Shown: positions 8,055-18,778, counted from the stretch's first letter. The stretch: 48,198 bases of DNA from Burkholderia sp. lig30 (GCF_000687455.2 NZ_JGVW01000063.1:1-48198), one strand, 5' to 3'. The notes: generated by a model not told the origin, from the letters alone. Translations and numbers: made by a program.

Positions 8055-9209
8055 TTACCGTTTCGACAGCGCGACGTAGCGCGCAAGGTGATGGTCCTCG
8101 TCGCCGAGCTGGTGATCGATCATCACGAGCCGCTTCGCGTAATGCGACAGCGGCAGTTCCCAGGTCATGCCGATCCCGCCGTGCAGCTGGATGCTCTCCT
8201 CCGCGACGAGCGTGCCGATCCGGCCGATGCTGTATTTCGCGGCGGCGAGCGCGCGCTCGCGCACGGTGCGCGGCGCATCGAGCTGCGCGGCCGCGTTGAT
8301 CACCGCCGAGCGCGCCTGCTCGACTTCGAGCAGCAGGTCGGCCATCCGGTGCTGCAGCGCCTGGAAGCTGCCGATCGGCACACCGAACTGCTTGCGCGTG
8401 CGCAGGTAGTCGAGCGTCTGCTCCTTCGCGACGTCCATCGCGCCGAGCGCTTCGGCCGACAGCGCGAGCAGGCCGTAGCCGAGCACGCGCTCGACGAGCG
8501 CCGCGCCCGTCTCGATGCCCGTCTCGCTGCCCGGCCGCGGCTCGCCGAGCGCCGCATCGGCCGGCAGCGCGACGCGATCGAAGCGCACTTCGGCCGCGCG
8601 GCCGCCGTCGATCTTGCGATAGCCGCGCAGCGACACGCCGGACGCGCTCGCGGGCACGACGAACAGGCCGATGCCGTCCGCGTCGTCGTCACTGCCCGAC
8701 GTGCGCGCGGTGACGACGAAGAACGCCGCCTGCTCCGCGTGGTCGACGACGCCCTTCGCGCCGGTGATCACCCAGCCGTCGCCGGAACGTTCGGCGCGCG
8801 TGCGCACGGTCGTCAGTTCGTAGTGCGAGCCCGGCTCGTCGTGCGCGAACGCGGCGCTCGCGCGGCCGTCGATCAGCGCGGCGAGCCTGTCGCGGTGCGC
8901 GTCGCCGCCGGCCAGCGCCAGCGCGCGGCCCGCGAGCAGTGCGCCGAGGAACGGCTCGACGACAAGCCCGCGCCCGACGCACTCGAACACGACCATGATG
9001 TCGAAGCCCGCGCCGCCGAAGCCGCCGTCGGCTTCGGCAAACAATGCGCCGACCGCGCCGAGTCCGGCGAAGCGCGCCCACATCGTCCGGTCGAAGCCTT
9101 CGGGCGACAGCGCGATGCGGTCACGCACCGGAAAGCCGTATTGCTCGACGATGAAGCGGTTCAAGGTATCCGCCAGCATCCGGCGGTCTTCGGTATGTTG
9201 AAAGTTCAT
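8055..9209 (-). CDS. Acyl-CoA dehydrogenase, pimeloyl-CoA dehydrogenase small subunit-like
   Basis: FAD-dependent acyl-CoA dehydrogenase fold, 384 aa. The N-terminal helical domain begins MNFQHTEDRRMLADTLNRF. The middle beta domain has the stretch GDGWVITGAKGVVDHAEQA. The C-terminal domain has RTRKQFGVPIGSFQALQHRM and QLHGGIGMTWELPLSHYAKR. Length and wording resemble PimD-type small subunits, which pair with a larger dehydrogenase encoded next door (9365-10561). In such heteromers one subunit may lack the active base, so catalytic competence of this chain alone is uncertain. ATG at 9209 follows AGGTGA. The 155 bases before it hold repeated stem-loops (9234-9360). Confidence 0.82.
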   Translation of the reverse strand: MNFQHTEDRRMLADTLNRFIVEQYGFPVRDRIALSPEGFDRTMWARFAGLGAVGALFAEADGGFGGAGFDIMVVFECVGRGLVVEPFLGALLAGRALALAGGDAHRDRLAALIDGRASAAFAHDEPGSHYELTTVRTRAERSGDGWVITGAKGVVDHAEQAAFFVVTARTSGSDDDADGIGLFVVPASASGVSLRGYRKIDGGRAAEVRFDRVALPADAALGEPRPGSETGIETGAALVERVLGYGLLALSAEALGAMDVAKEQTLDYLRTRKQFGVPIGSFQALQHRMADLLLEVEQARSAVINAAAQLDAPRTVRERALAAAKYSIGRIGTLVAEESIQLHGGIGMTWELPLSHYAKRLVMIDHQLGDEDHHLARYVALSKR

Positions 9210-9233
9210 CGAATCACCTGTCGACCCGTTGTC

Positions 9234-9360
9234 GACCGAATTTGGCGCTTCAGCGCTTAAGTTCGGTCCCGTGCAAAGCTGTTGGCGCTTCAGCGCTGTC
9301 GATCGGTGTGGGTGCTTCAGCACGTACTCCGGTCCCACGCAGTGCGCTCTGGTCCCATGC
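9234..9360 (-). ncRNA. Cluster of stem-loop elements related to the dctA leader
   Basis: The spacer between two co-directional acyl-CoA dehydrogenase genes holds degenerate copies of the dctA-leader element. The first has outer stem GACCGAA / TTCGGTC (9234-9240 and 9262-9268) around a GCGC-TTCA-GCGC tip. A second tip of the same sequence lies near 9285-9296. A third has GTGC-TTCA-GCAC (compensated change) and outer arms GATCGG / CCGGTC. Three copies of GGTCCC followed by RYGCA also occur. One outer-stem position (T/G) and one inner flank (G/T) pair better in plus-strand RNA, so the transcribed strand is not settled. Confidence 0.55.
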
Positions 9361-9364
9361 AAAG

Positions 9365-10561
9365 CTACAGCCCGAGCATCATCTTCGCGATGATGTTCTT
9401 CTGGATCTCGTTCGAGCCGCCGAAGATCGACAGCTTCCGGTTGTTGAAATACTGCTGCGCGGCGCTCGCGGCCTCCTCCGGCCCGACCGGCTCGTCATCC
9501 TGATCGCCGTCGAGCGCCTCCTCGACGAACGGCTGCGCGTACGGCCCCATCGCGCGGCGCATCAGCGACGTGATCTCCTGACGGATCTGCGTGCCGCGGA
9601 TCTTCAGCATCGAGCTTTCGGCGCCCGGCGCGCCGCCGCCCGCGACCGCGGCGAGCACGCGCAGGTTGGTGGTCTTCATGTTCTCCAGCTCGATCTCGAC
9701 GCGCGCGAGACGCGCGGCGAACAACGGATCGTCGGCGAGCGGCCGGCCGTTCTTCACGCACTTCGCGGCGACCGCGCGCAGCCGGTCGAGCGCCGCGGTC
9801 GAAAAGCCGACGCCCGCGATGTTCGTGCGCTCGTAGGTCAGCAGGTACTTCGCGTAAGTCCAGCCCCTGTTTTCCTCGCCGACGAGGTTCCCGGCCGGTA
9901 CGCGCACGTCGGTGAAGAACACCTCGTTCACTTCGTGCTCGCCGTCGAGCGTGACGATCGGGCGCACCTCGACGCCGGGGCTGTTCATGTCGATCAGCAG
10001 GAAGCTGATGCCCTCCTGCTTGCGCACGTCGGTCGCGGTGCGCACGAGGCAGAAGATCATGTTCGCGTAGTGGCCGAGCGTGGTCCACGTCTTCTGGCCA
10101 TTGACGACGTAGTGATCGCCATCGCGCACCGCACGCGTCCTGACCGCCGCGAGATCCGATCCCGCACCGGGTTCCGAATAGCCCTGGCACCACCAGTCGG
10201 TGCCGTCGAGGATGCGCGGCAGCCAGTGGCGCTTCTGCGCTTCGCTGCCGTACTTGATCAGCACCGGGCCGAGCATGTTCACGCCGAACGGCACGACGCG
10301 CGGCGCGCCCGCGAGCGCGCATTCGTTGTCGAACAGGAATTTCTGCGCGACGCTCCAGCCAGGGCCGCCGTATTCGCGCGGCCAGTGGCTCGCGAGCCAG
10401 CCGCGCGCATTGAGAATCGCGTGCCATTCGCACATGTCGTCGCGCGTCAGGCGCAGCCCGCCCTTCACCTTGCGCGCGATGCGCTCCGGCAGGTGCTCGC
10501 TCAGGAAGCGCTGCACGTCGGCGCGAAACGCTTCCTCTTCGGGAGTGAAATTCAGATCCAT
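9365..10561 (-). CDS. Acyl-CoA dehydrogenase, pimeloyl-CoA dehydrogenase large subunit-like
   Basis: A 398-aa acyl-CoA dehydrogenase. It starts MDLNFTPEEEAFRADVQRFL and has the FAD/substrate stretch WWCQGYSEPGAGSDLA, then VNGQKTWTTLGHYANMIFC, LDGEHEVNEVFFTDV and VGEENRGWTYAKYLLTYERT. These stretches are typical of PimC-type large subunits that oxidise dicarboxyl-CoA thioesters. It ends with YFNNRKLSIFGGSNEIQKN, the usual C-terminal FAD contact. The gene follows the FadB-like gene by 28 bases and precedes the small subunit. No strong Shine-Dalgarno is visible, perhaps because translation is coupled to the upstream gene. Substrate assignment is by family resemblance only. Confidence 0.85.
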   Translation of the reverse strand: MDLNFTPEEEAFRADVQRFLSEHLPERIARKVKGGLRLTRDDMCEWHAILNARGWLASHWPREYGGPGWSVAQKFLFDNECALAGAPRVVPFGVNMLGPVLIKYGSEAQKRHWLPRILDGTDWWCQGYSEPGAGSDLAAVRTRAVRDGDHYVVNGQKTWTTLGHYANMIFCLVRTATDVRKQEGISFLLIDMNSPGVEVRPIVTLDGEHEVNEVFFTDVRVPAGNLVGEENRGWTYAKYLLTYERTNIAGVGFSTAALDRLRAVAAKCVKNGRPLADDPLFAARLARVEIELENMKTTNLRVLAAVAGGGAPGAESSMLKIRGTQIRQEITSLMRRAMGPYAQPFVEEALDGDQDDEPVGPEEAASAAQQYFNNRKLSIFGGSNEIQKNIIAKMMLGL

Positions 10562-10589
10562 CAGTTATCCGTATCGAATGCGTTGACGT

Positions 10590-12716
10590 TCAGTCGCGGC
10601 GGTTCAGGCTCGCGAAATCCGCGCCGCGCGCCACCAGCTCGACGATCAGCGGCGACGGCGTCCAGAACAGCGGATCGTCCTTCGCGAATGCGCGGATGTC
10701 GGCGAGCACGTTCGCGAGGCCGACCGTGTCCGCGTAGTGCATCGGCCCGCCGCGATAACGCGGAAAGCCGTAGCCGTGCAGCAATACCGCATCGACGTCG
10801 AGCGGGCGCAGCGCGATCTTCTCGTGCACCACGTTCGCGCCTTCGTTGATCATCGCGGCCAGATAGCGGCGCACGATCTCGTCGTCGCTGAACGCGCGCG
10901 ACGTCATGCCCTTCTTCGCGCGCTCCGCGTCGACGATCGCCTCGACGTCCGGGTCCGGCGTGCCGACGCGCGCGCCGTCCGGATACAGGTAGAAGCCGCG
11001 CCCGCTCTTCTGGCCGAACCAGCCGCGCTCGCACAGCCGGTCGGCAATCTCGACGTAGCGTGCGCGCGGGTCGCGCGTCGGCGCGCGGCGCTTGCGGGCC
11101 GCCCAGCCGATGTCGCCGCCCGCAAGGTCGACGACCTGGAACGGCCCCATCGGAAAGCCGAAGTCGCGCACCGCGCGGTCGATCTGATACGGCGACGCGC
11201 CGTCTTCCATCAGAGCGTCGGCCGCGGCACGGTAGACGGCGAGCATCCGGTTGCCGATGAAGCCGTCGCACACGCCCGCGCGCACCGGCGTCTTCTTCAG
11301 TTTCTTCGCCAGCTCGAACGCGGTCGCGACCACGTCGGCGCTCACGCGCGCCGGCACCACGATCTCGAGCAGCTTCATCACGTGGGCCGGCGAGAAGAAG
11401 TGCAGGCCGATCACGTCGGATCCGCGATCGATGCTCGCGGCGATCTCGTCGACGTCGAGATACGACGTGTTGGTCGCGAGCACCGCGCCCGGCTTGCACA
11501 CGCGCGCCAGTTCCGCGAACACCGCCTGCTTCACCGCGATGTCCTCGAACACGGCTTCGATCACGATGTCCGCCTGCGCGAGCGCGTCATACGACGTGCT
11601 GCCCTTGAAGCGCGCGATCCGCGCGGCCTGCGCGGCGGGCGTCATCCGGCCCTTCGCGACGAGGCCGTCGTAGACCTTCTCGACGTGCGCGCGCCCCCGC
11701 GCGAGCGACGCGTCGTCGCGCTCGATCATCGTCACCGGCAGCCCGGCGTCGAGCGCCGCCACAGCGATGCCCGCGCCCATCGTGCCGCCGCCGACGATGC
11801 CGACCCGCTCGATCGGCCGCGCGCTCCCGCGGCGCGTCTCCGGCGCCTTCGCCGCTTCGCGCTCCGCGAAGAACGCGTGCACGAGGCCCGCGCGCTGCGG
11901 ACTGTCGACGCATTGCAGGAACAGCGCGCGTTCGAGCGCCATCCCTGCGTCGAACGGCTGCGTGAGCGCGGCCTCGACCGCGTCGACGATCTTCGCCGGC
12001 GAGAACAGCCCGCGCGCCTGCTTCGGCAACGCGGCGCGCGCCGCGTCGATCGCCGCCTGCGCGGCCGCGCGGTCCGCGAGCCCCTGCGCGTCGCGCGTGC
12101 GGCGCACCGGCGCGCCGATCGACAGCAGTTCCTGCGCGTACGCGAGCCCTTCGGCGAGCGTGTCGTCGCTGTGCGCGACGCGGTCGACGAGACCGAGCGC
12201 GAGCGCTTCCTCCGCGCTCGCGTGTCGGCCGGACAGCATCAGGTCGAGCGCGGCCTGCGCGCCGACCAGGCGCGGCGTGCGCTGCGTGCCGCCCGCGCCG
12301 GGCAGCAGGCCGAGCTGCACTTCCGGCAGCCCGAGCTTCGCGCCCGGCGCCGCAAGCCGGTAATGCGCGGCGAGCGCGACTTCCAGCCCGCCGCCGAGCG
12401 TCGCGCCGTGCAACGCGACGACGACCGGCTTGCCGCTCGACTCGATCCGCGCGCAGACGTCCGGCAGCGACGGCGGCACCGGCGGCTTGCCGAATTCGCG
12501 GATGTCCGCGCCCGCGATGAAGTTGCGGCCCGCGCCGACGATCAGCACCGCGCCGATCGCGGCATCGGCCTGCGCCGCGTCGAGCGCGTCGGCGAGGCCG
12601 CGCCGCACGCTCGCGGACAGCGCATTGACGGGCGGGTGATCGACGGTGACGACGAGCACCTTGTCGCGCCGCTCGCGCGTGACGGTGCCGGTTTCATCAG
12701 GGAGGGGCGGGTTCAT
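10590..12716 (-). CDS. Bifunctional enoyl-CoA hydratase / 3-hydroxyacyl-CoA dehydrogenase
   Basis: Multifunctional beta-oxidation enzyme (708 aa, FadB/FadJ/PimF size). A crotonase domain fills residues 1 to about 190, with the oxyanion loop GRNFIAGADIREFG and LGGGLEVALAAHYRLA. An NAD-binding domain starts near residue 300 with VGIVGGGTMGAGIA, followed by the dehydrogenase signature GLHFFSPAHVMKLLEIV. A C-terminal domain contains GFPMGPFQVVDLAGGD and a second 3HCDH copy. ATG at 12716 follows GGAG by six bases. It is first in a probable operon with the two acyl-CoA dehydrogenases and the CoA-transferase, giving dehydrogenation, hydration and second oxidation but no thiolase in view. Confidence 0.88.
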   Translation of the reverse strand: MNPPLPDETGTVTRERRDKVLVVTVDHPPVNALSASVRRGLADALDAAQADAAIGAVLIVGAGRNFIAGADIREFGKPPVPPSLPDVCARIESSGKPVVVALHGATLGGGLEVALAAHYRLAAPGAKLGLPEVQLGLLPGAGGTQRTPRLVGAQAALDLMLSGRHASAEEALALGLVDRVAHSDDTLAEGLAYAQELLSIGAPVRRTRDAQGLADRAAAQAAIDAARAALPKQARGLFSPAKIVDAVEAALTQPFDAGMALERALFLQCVDSPQRAGLVHAFFAEREAAKAPETRRGSARPIERVGIVGGGTMGAGIAVAALDAGLPVTMIERDDASLARGRAHVEKVYDGLVAKGRMTPAAQAARIARFKGSTSYDALAQADIVIEAVFEDIAVKQAVFAELARVCKPGAVLATNTSYLDVDEIAASIDRGSDVIGLHFFSPAHVMKLLEIVVPARVSADVVATAFELAKKLKKTPVRAGVCDGFIGNRMLAVYRAAADALMEDGASPYQIDRAVRDFGFPMGPFQVVDLAGGDIGWAARKRRAPTRDPRARYVEIADRLCERGWFGQKSGRGFYLYPDGARVGTPDPDVEAIVDAERAKKGMTSRAFSDDEIVRRYLAAMINEGANVVHEKIALRPLDVDAVLLHGYGFPRYRGGPMHYADTVGLANVLADIRAFAKDDPLFWTPSPLIVELVARGADFASLNRRD

Positions 12717-12765
12717 CGTGACTCCGGAAAAATGTGCCCGGCGCCGTGCCGGGTTTGACATGATT

Positions 12766-12831
12766 CTCGATTGATCGAGTTTCATTGACAATTCCAGCAA
12801 CCCTTTACAGACTGTCAAGTCCGATTTGACA
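12766..12831. promoter_or_regulatory. Candidate operators in the divergent LysR/fadB-like spacer
   Basis: The 155-base divergent spacer holds two dyads: CTCGAT-TG-ATCGAG at 12766-12779 and TGTCAA-N7-TTGACA at 12813-12831. The second fits the T-N11-A pattern of LysR-type binding sites and lies 40 bases before the regulator's start codon. A GC-rich inverted repeat (CCCGGC / GCCGGG) lies nearer the FadB-like start. Confidence 0.5.
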
Positions 12832-12871
12832 CCGGATGTTTTCCATCCGTTAAACCGGCACGGAGCCATCG

Positions 12872-13831
12872 ATGGATCTGAACGCGCTGACGCTGCTCGT
12901 CGACATCCTCGACGCGGGCAACCTGAGCAAGGCCGCGCAGCGGCTGAAGATGAGCCGGGCGAACGTCAGCTACCGGCTGAACCAGCTCGAGCGCTCGATC
13001 GGCCTGCAACTGGTGCGCCGCACCACGCGGCGCATCGAGCCGACCGAGATCGGCCTCAGGCTGTACGAGCACGGCCGGCGCATCCAGAACGAGCTGCTGG
13101 CCGCGCAGGAATCGGTGGCGACGCTCGGCCAGGATCTGCAGGGGCGCGTGCGCCTGTCGGTGCCGAGCGGCTACGGCCAGCTCGTGATGTCGGAATGGCT
13201 GCTCGCGTTCAAGCGGCTGTATCCCGGGATCGTGCTCGACGTCGTGTTCGAGAACCGCGTCGAGGACCTGATGCGCGACGAGGTCGACATCGCGGTCCGC
13301 GTGATGTCCGAGCCGCCGCAGAGCCTGGTGGCGCGCGACATGGGCGCGGTGCGCTACGTCGCGTGCGCGTCGCCGGCGTTCGCCGCCGCGCACGGAATGC
13401 CGGCCGGGCTCGACGCGCTGCGGGCCGCGCCCGTGATCACCGCGACGGTGATCAACCGGCAGCTGCGGATCGCCGCCTATCTCGGCGACGAGCGCCATGA
13501 AGTGCTGCTGGAGCCGACGCTGATCTCGGAGAACTTCCTGTTCCTGCGGCAGGCGATCCTCGCCGGGCTCGGCGTCGGCATCGTGCCGGACTACGTCGTG
13601 CACGACGACATCCGGCGCGGCGCGGTCGTCACGTCGCTCGACGCGTACCGGCTGTCGATCTTCGGCACGCACATGTACATGCTGTACATGCCGAACCGGC
13701 ACCACACGCGCGCGACCTCCACCTTCATAGAGTTCATCCTCGAACAGGCCGGCATGACCGGCCGTGGCGGGTCTGGCCCGCGTCAGGGTTTGTGGTCGGA
13801 TGACAGCCCGCCAGCGGCGCGGCGACAATAG
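12872..13831 (+). CDS. LysR-family transcriptional regulator, divergent from the beta-oxidation operon
   Basis: A 319-aa LTTR. The winged HTH is at residues 1-60 (LDAGNLSKAAQRLKMSRANVSYRLNQLE) and the inducer-binding domain begins near residue 90 (GRVRLSVPSGYGQLVMSEW). ATG at 12872 is preceded by CGGAG. It is transcribed away from the FadB-like operon with 155 bases between, the classic position for an autoregulated activator or repressor of the neighbouring catabolic genes. The last 35 or so residues after FIEFILEQAG look like a low-information extension. The inducer is unknown; an acyl-CoA or free (di)acid from the pathway is an inference. Confidence 0.88.
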   Translation: MDLNALTLLVDILDAGNLSKAAQRLKMSRANVSYRLNQLERSIGLQLVRRTTRRIEPTEIGLRLYEHGRRIQNELLAAQESVATLGQDLQGRVRLSVPSGYGQLVMSEWLLAFKRLYPGIVLDVVFENRVEDLMRDEVDIAVRVMSEPPQSLVARDMGAVRYVACASPAFAAAHGMPAGLDALRAAPVITATVINRQLRIAAYLGDERHEVLLEPTLISENFLFLRQAILAGLGVGIVPDYVVHDDIRRGAVVTSLDAYRLSIFGTHMYMLYMPNRHHTRATSTFIEFILEQAGMTGRGGSGPRQGLWSDDSPPAARRQ

Positions 13832-13898
13832 CCCGCGCCGGCGGCTGCCGCCGGGGAACGCCGCACCGCTTCGCATTCATCTTCCTGCCGAGGGTTCA

Positions 13899-15785
13899 AT
13901 GTCCGACCGGATTCGTCCGCGCGCGCCGCGCCTGTGCGTCACGCTGGCCGCGGCCGCGCTCGTCGCGTTCAACGCCGCCTGCACGAGCGCGCCCCCGACC
14001 GCCGGGGCCACCGCTTCGGCCGCCACGGCCGCTGCCGCCCCGCAGGCCGCCTCGGGCACCCCGGCCCCGCACGCGCCCGAGCTGTCGTCGGGCTGGACCG
14101 ACAAGCCAGGCTGGACCGCGCAGCGCGACATGATCGTCGCCGCGAATCCGCTCGCCGCGCAGGCCGGCCACGCGATGCTGAAGGCGGGCGGCAGCGCGAT
14201 CGACGCGGCGATCGCGACGCAAATGGTGCTGGCGCTCGTCGAGCCGCAATCGTCCGGGCTCGGCGGCGGCGCGTTCATGCTGTACTTCGACGGCAAGACG
14301 ACGCAGGCCTACGACGGCCGCGAGACCGCACCGGCCGCCGCGACCGAGCGGCTGTTCTACGGCCCGGACGGCAAGCCGATGAGCTTCTACGACGGCGTCG
14401 TCGGCGGGCGCTCGGTCGGCACGCCGGGCGTGTTGCGGATGCTGGAGACGGCGCACCGCGCGCACGGCAGGCTGCCGTGGCGCCGGCTGTTCCAGCCGGC
14501 GATCGGGCTCGCCGAGCGCGGCTTCGCGATCAGCCCGCGGCTCGCGACGCTGCTCGCGAACGACGACTACCTGATGAAGGACCCGGCCGCGCGCGCGTAC
14601 TTCTACAACAAGGACGGCACGCCGAAGCGGGCCGGCACCGTGCTGAGGAACCCGGCCCTCGCGGCCGTGCTGCGCCAGGTCGCCGAGCGCGGCGCGAACG
14701 CGTTCTACACCGGCGCGATCGCGCGCGACATCGTCGCGAAGGTGCGCAAGCACCCGGCCAATCCGGGCCTGCTGTCGCTGCAGGATCTCGCGCGCTACAA
14801 GGCGAAGGTGCGCGAACCGCTGTGTACCGACTACCGCCGCTGGACGGTGTGCGGGATGCCGCCGCCGTCGTCGGGCGGGCTCGCGATCGCGCAGATGCTC
14901 GGCATCCTCGAGGCGCTGCCGGACTGGCAGCAGATCGGCGCGCAAAAGCTGGTGCGCAACGACGTCGGCGTCGAGCCGACGCCGTTTGCCGCGCACCAGT
15001 TCAGCGAGGCCGGCCGCCTCGCGTACGCGGACCGCGCGCGCTACGTCGCCGATCCGGATTTCGCGCCGCTGCCGGGCGGCAGCTGGGCGAGCCTTGCCGA
15101 CAAACACTACCTCGCGCAGCGCGCGCGGCTGATCGGCGAGGACAGCATGGGTACCGCGCAAGCCGGCATGCCGCACGGCGCGACGCTCGCGATGGCCGAC
15201 GACCGCAGCCCGGAGCGGCCGTCGACGTCCGATCTCGCGATCGTCGACCGCTACGGCCAGGCGGTGTCGATGACCACGAGCGTCGAGGACGCATTCGGCT
15301 CGCGGCTGATGGTGCGCGGCTTCCTGCTGAACAACACGCTGACCGACTTCTCGTTCGTGTCGAGCGACAACGGCCGGCCGGTCGCGAACCGCGTGCAGCC
15401 CGGCAAGCGGCCGCGCTCGTCGATGTCGCCGGAGCTCGTGTTCGACACGCGCACGAAGCAGCTGACGACGATCGTCGGCTCGGCAGGCGGGCCGGCGATC
15501 ATCAATCACGTCGCGAAGGCGCTGGTCGGCGTGATGGACTGGGGGATGACGATGCAGCAGGCGGTCGCGCTGCCGAATTTCGGGTCGATGAACGGGCCGA
15601 CGCAGCTCGAGAAGGGCCGCGTGTCGGATGCGCTGGCGAACGGGCTGAAGGCGCGCGGACACGACGTGCAGGTCGTCGAGATGAATTCGGGACTGGAGGG
15701 GATTCAGCGGCTGAACGTCGAGGGACAGACGATCTGGTTCGGCGGCGCGGATCCCCGGCGCGAAGGGGTCGCGATCGGGGACTGA
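13899..15785 (+). CDS. ggt: Gamma-glutamyltransferase, predicted exported lipoprotein
   Basis: Hydrolyses or transfers the gamma-glutamyl group of glutathione and conjugates. It is 628 aa, an Ntn hydrolase that self-cleaves. The catalytic Thr is T443 in RPSTSDLAIVDRYG, aligning with the TTHYSVVD site of E. coli GGT. Further motifs are SGLGGGAFMLYF, GFLLNNTLTDFS and VGSAGGPAIINHV. The N-terminus (LCVTLAAAALVAFNAACTS) has a signal peptide ending at a Cys, a non-ideal lipobox. An Ala/Thr/Pro-rich linker follows. The ATG at 13899 places this signal at the N-terminus; the frame is open upstream into the LysR gene. It converges on tauC, suggesting a shared interest in sulfur or glutathione, an inference. 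Confidence 0.9.
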   Translation: MSDRIRPRAPRLCVTLAAAALVAFNAACTSAPPTAGATASAATAAAAPQAASGTPAPHAPELSSGWTDKPGWTAQRDMIVAANPLAAQAGHAMLKAGGSAIDAAIATQMVLALVEPQSSGLGGGAFMLYFDGKTTQAYDGRETAPAAATERLFYGPDGKPMSFYDGVVGGRSVGTPGVLRMLETAHRAHGRLPWRRLFQPAIGLAERGFAISPRLATLLANDDYLMKDPAARAYFYNKDGTPKRAGTVLRNPALAAVLRQVAERGANAFYTGAIARDIVAKVRKHPANPGLLSLQDLARYKAKVREPLCTDYRRWTVCGMPPPSSGGLAIAQMLGILEALPDWQQIGAQKLVRNDVGVEPTPFAAHQFSEAGRLAYADRARYVADPDFAPLPGGSWASLADKHYLAQRARLIGEDSMGTAQAGMPHGATLAMADDRSPERPSTSDLAIVDRYGQAVSMTTSVEDAFGSRLMVRGFLLNNTLTDFSFVSSDNGRPVANRVQPGKRPRSSMSPELVFDTRTKQLTTIVGSAGGPAIINHVAKALVGVMDWGMTMQQAVALPNFGSMNGPTQLEKGRVSDALANGLKARGHDVQVVEMNSGLEGIQRLNVEGQTIWFGGADPRREGVAIGD

Positions 15786-15834
15786 GCGGCAAGCGCTCCA
15801 CGCCGACGCGGCGCACGAGCGGCGCGCCGGCCGC

Positions 15835-15837
<3 letters not shown>
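15783..15837. terminator. Convergent inverted repeat containing both stop codons
   Basis: TGAGCGGC (15783-15790) and GCCGCTCA (15830-15837) are perfect 8-base arms. The ggt stop lies in the left arm and the tauC stop (opposite strand) in the right arm. A likely two-way transcription end, with no U-run. Confidence 0.4.
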
Positions 15838-17552
<1,715 letters not shown>

Positions 17553-18569
17553 TCAGCGCGCCGCCTTCTGCACGAACTGCGGATCGACACCGACCGAGTA
17601 GTCGGCCAGCACCGCCTGGATCGTGCCTTGCGTCTTCAGGAACGCGGCCGTCGCAGCGAGCGACTTCGCGGCGCCGGATTGCGCGCCGCCGCCGAGCCAC
17701 GTCGACGACGCCTGCTCGCCCGGCGTCGGGAACGCATAGAGCGCGAGGCTCGCCGGCACGTCCTGCGGATTCGCGCCGGACACCTTCGCGACCGCCGCGA
17801 CCTGCGGCGTGCCCGCCGTCCATGCCGATGCGTGCGCGCGATAGTCGGCATCCGCGGCGGCCAGCACCTTGACGAAGCGCGTGACGAATTCCGGGTTCTC
17901 GCGCGCGAACTTGCGGCCCACGACAAAGCCGTCGAAGGTCGCCTTGCCGCTTTGCTTCGCGACCTGGCCCGACGTCGTCAGCACCGTGCCGGATTGCTTG
18001 ACCTTCGCGAGCACCGGGTCCCAGATGTAGGTCGCGTCGATGTCGCCGCGCGCCCATGCGGCCGCCACTTCAGGCGGACGCAGGTTGACGATCTTCACGT
18101 CGTTCGGATTGACGCCCGCGGCCTGCAGCGCGACGAGCGTATGGAAATGCGACGTCGACACGAACGGCACGCCGATCTTCCGGCCCTTCAGCGCGGCGAT
18201 GCTCGTCACGCCCGAGCCGTTGCGGGCGACGAGCGCCTCGGCGTCGTTGATGTTGTCGAGAATCCAGAACAGCGAGATGTCGAGCCCCTGCGACAGGCCG
18301 GCCGCGATCGGGCTCGAGCCTGCCTCGCCGAGCTGCACCGAGCCGGACGCCAGCGCGCGGATCACGTCCGCGCCGCTGTCGAGCTTGCGGAACGTGACCT
18401 TGTAGCCGGTCGCCTTCTCGACTTCGCCGCTCGCCTGCGCGTAGCGCCATGGCACGACCATGTCCTGGTAGGCGATCACGACCTCGCGCGATTCGGCATG
18501 CGCCGAGGTCAGCGCGGCAAAGGCCGTCAACGCGGCGACGGCATGGCGGATGAGGCTGAAACGGGACAT
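17553..18569 (-). CDS. tauA: Taurine/sulfonate ABC transporter periplasmic binding protein
   Basis: A 338-aa periplasmic binding protein. The Sec signal peptide ends ALTSAHA, followed by mature SREVVIAYQDMVVPWRYA. The NMT1/TauA-type fold is recognised by ATGYKVTFRKLDSGADVIRA, LGEAGSSPIAAGLSQG and DIDATYIWDPVLAKV. The ATG at 18569 has AAGGAG seven bases upstream. It is first in the tauABC-like operon. On the minus strand a TATAGT -10-like element (18612-18617) lies about 40 bases upstream. Expression under sulfur limitation through CysB/Cbl would be expected from the family, but no site is convincing here. Other aliphatic sulfonates are alternative ligands. Confidence 0.87.
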   Translation of the reverse strand: MSRFSLIRHAVAALTAFAALTSAHAESREVVIAYQDMVVPWRYAQASGEVEKATGYKVTFRKLDSGADVIRALASGSVQLGEAGSSPIAAGLSQGLDISLFWILDNINDAEALVARNGSGVTSIAALKGRKIGVPFVSTSHFHTLVALQAAGVNPNDVKIVNLRPPEVAAAWARGDIDATYIWDPVLAKVKQSGTVLTTSGQVAKQSGKATFDGFVVGRKFARENPEFVTRFVKVLAAADADYRAHASAWTAGTPQVAAVAKVSGANPQDVPASLALYAFPTPGEQASSTWLGGGAQSGAAKSLAATAAFLKTQGTIQAVLADYSVGVDPQFVQKAAR

Positions 18570-18611
18570 GCGGCTCTCCTTCGATATCCTGGCGATGCAA
18601 CGAGAGAGCCG

Positions 18612-18617
18612 ACTATA
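18612..18617 (-). promoter_or_regulatory. Putative -10 element of the tauABC-like operon
   Basis: TATAGT on the minus strand, about 43 bases before the tauA start. It is followed by an inverted repeat GGCTCTC / GAGAGCC within the 5' UTR. No convincing -35 box, as expected for an activator-dependent promoter. Confidence 0.35.
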
Positions 18618-18778
18618 GGCGGTTTGCGCGCGGCGGAAGCGAACTTATCCTGCGAAGCAATCGACGCTGCTGCAGCTTTGCTTTCCACGCTGGATTGGAT
18701 GGCGCGTTCGATCAGCACCTGTTCACGCTGATCACTGGCTTGCGCTGGCCGCGAGCAGGGCCGGGCACGAGGACTGCG

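Noticed and set aside
9234..9360. Simple intrinsic terminator between the dehydrogenase genes
   Set aside because: No U-run follows on either strand, several copies are present, and the same architecture occurs inside the dctA leader, which argues for a different role.
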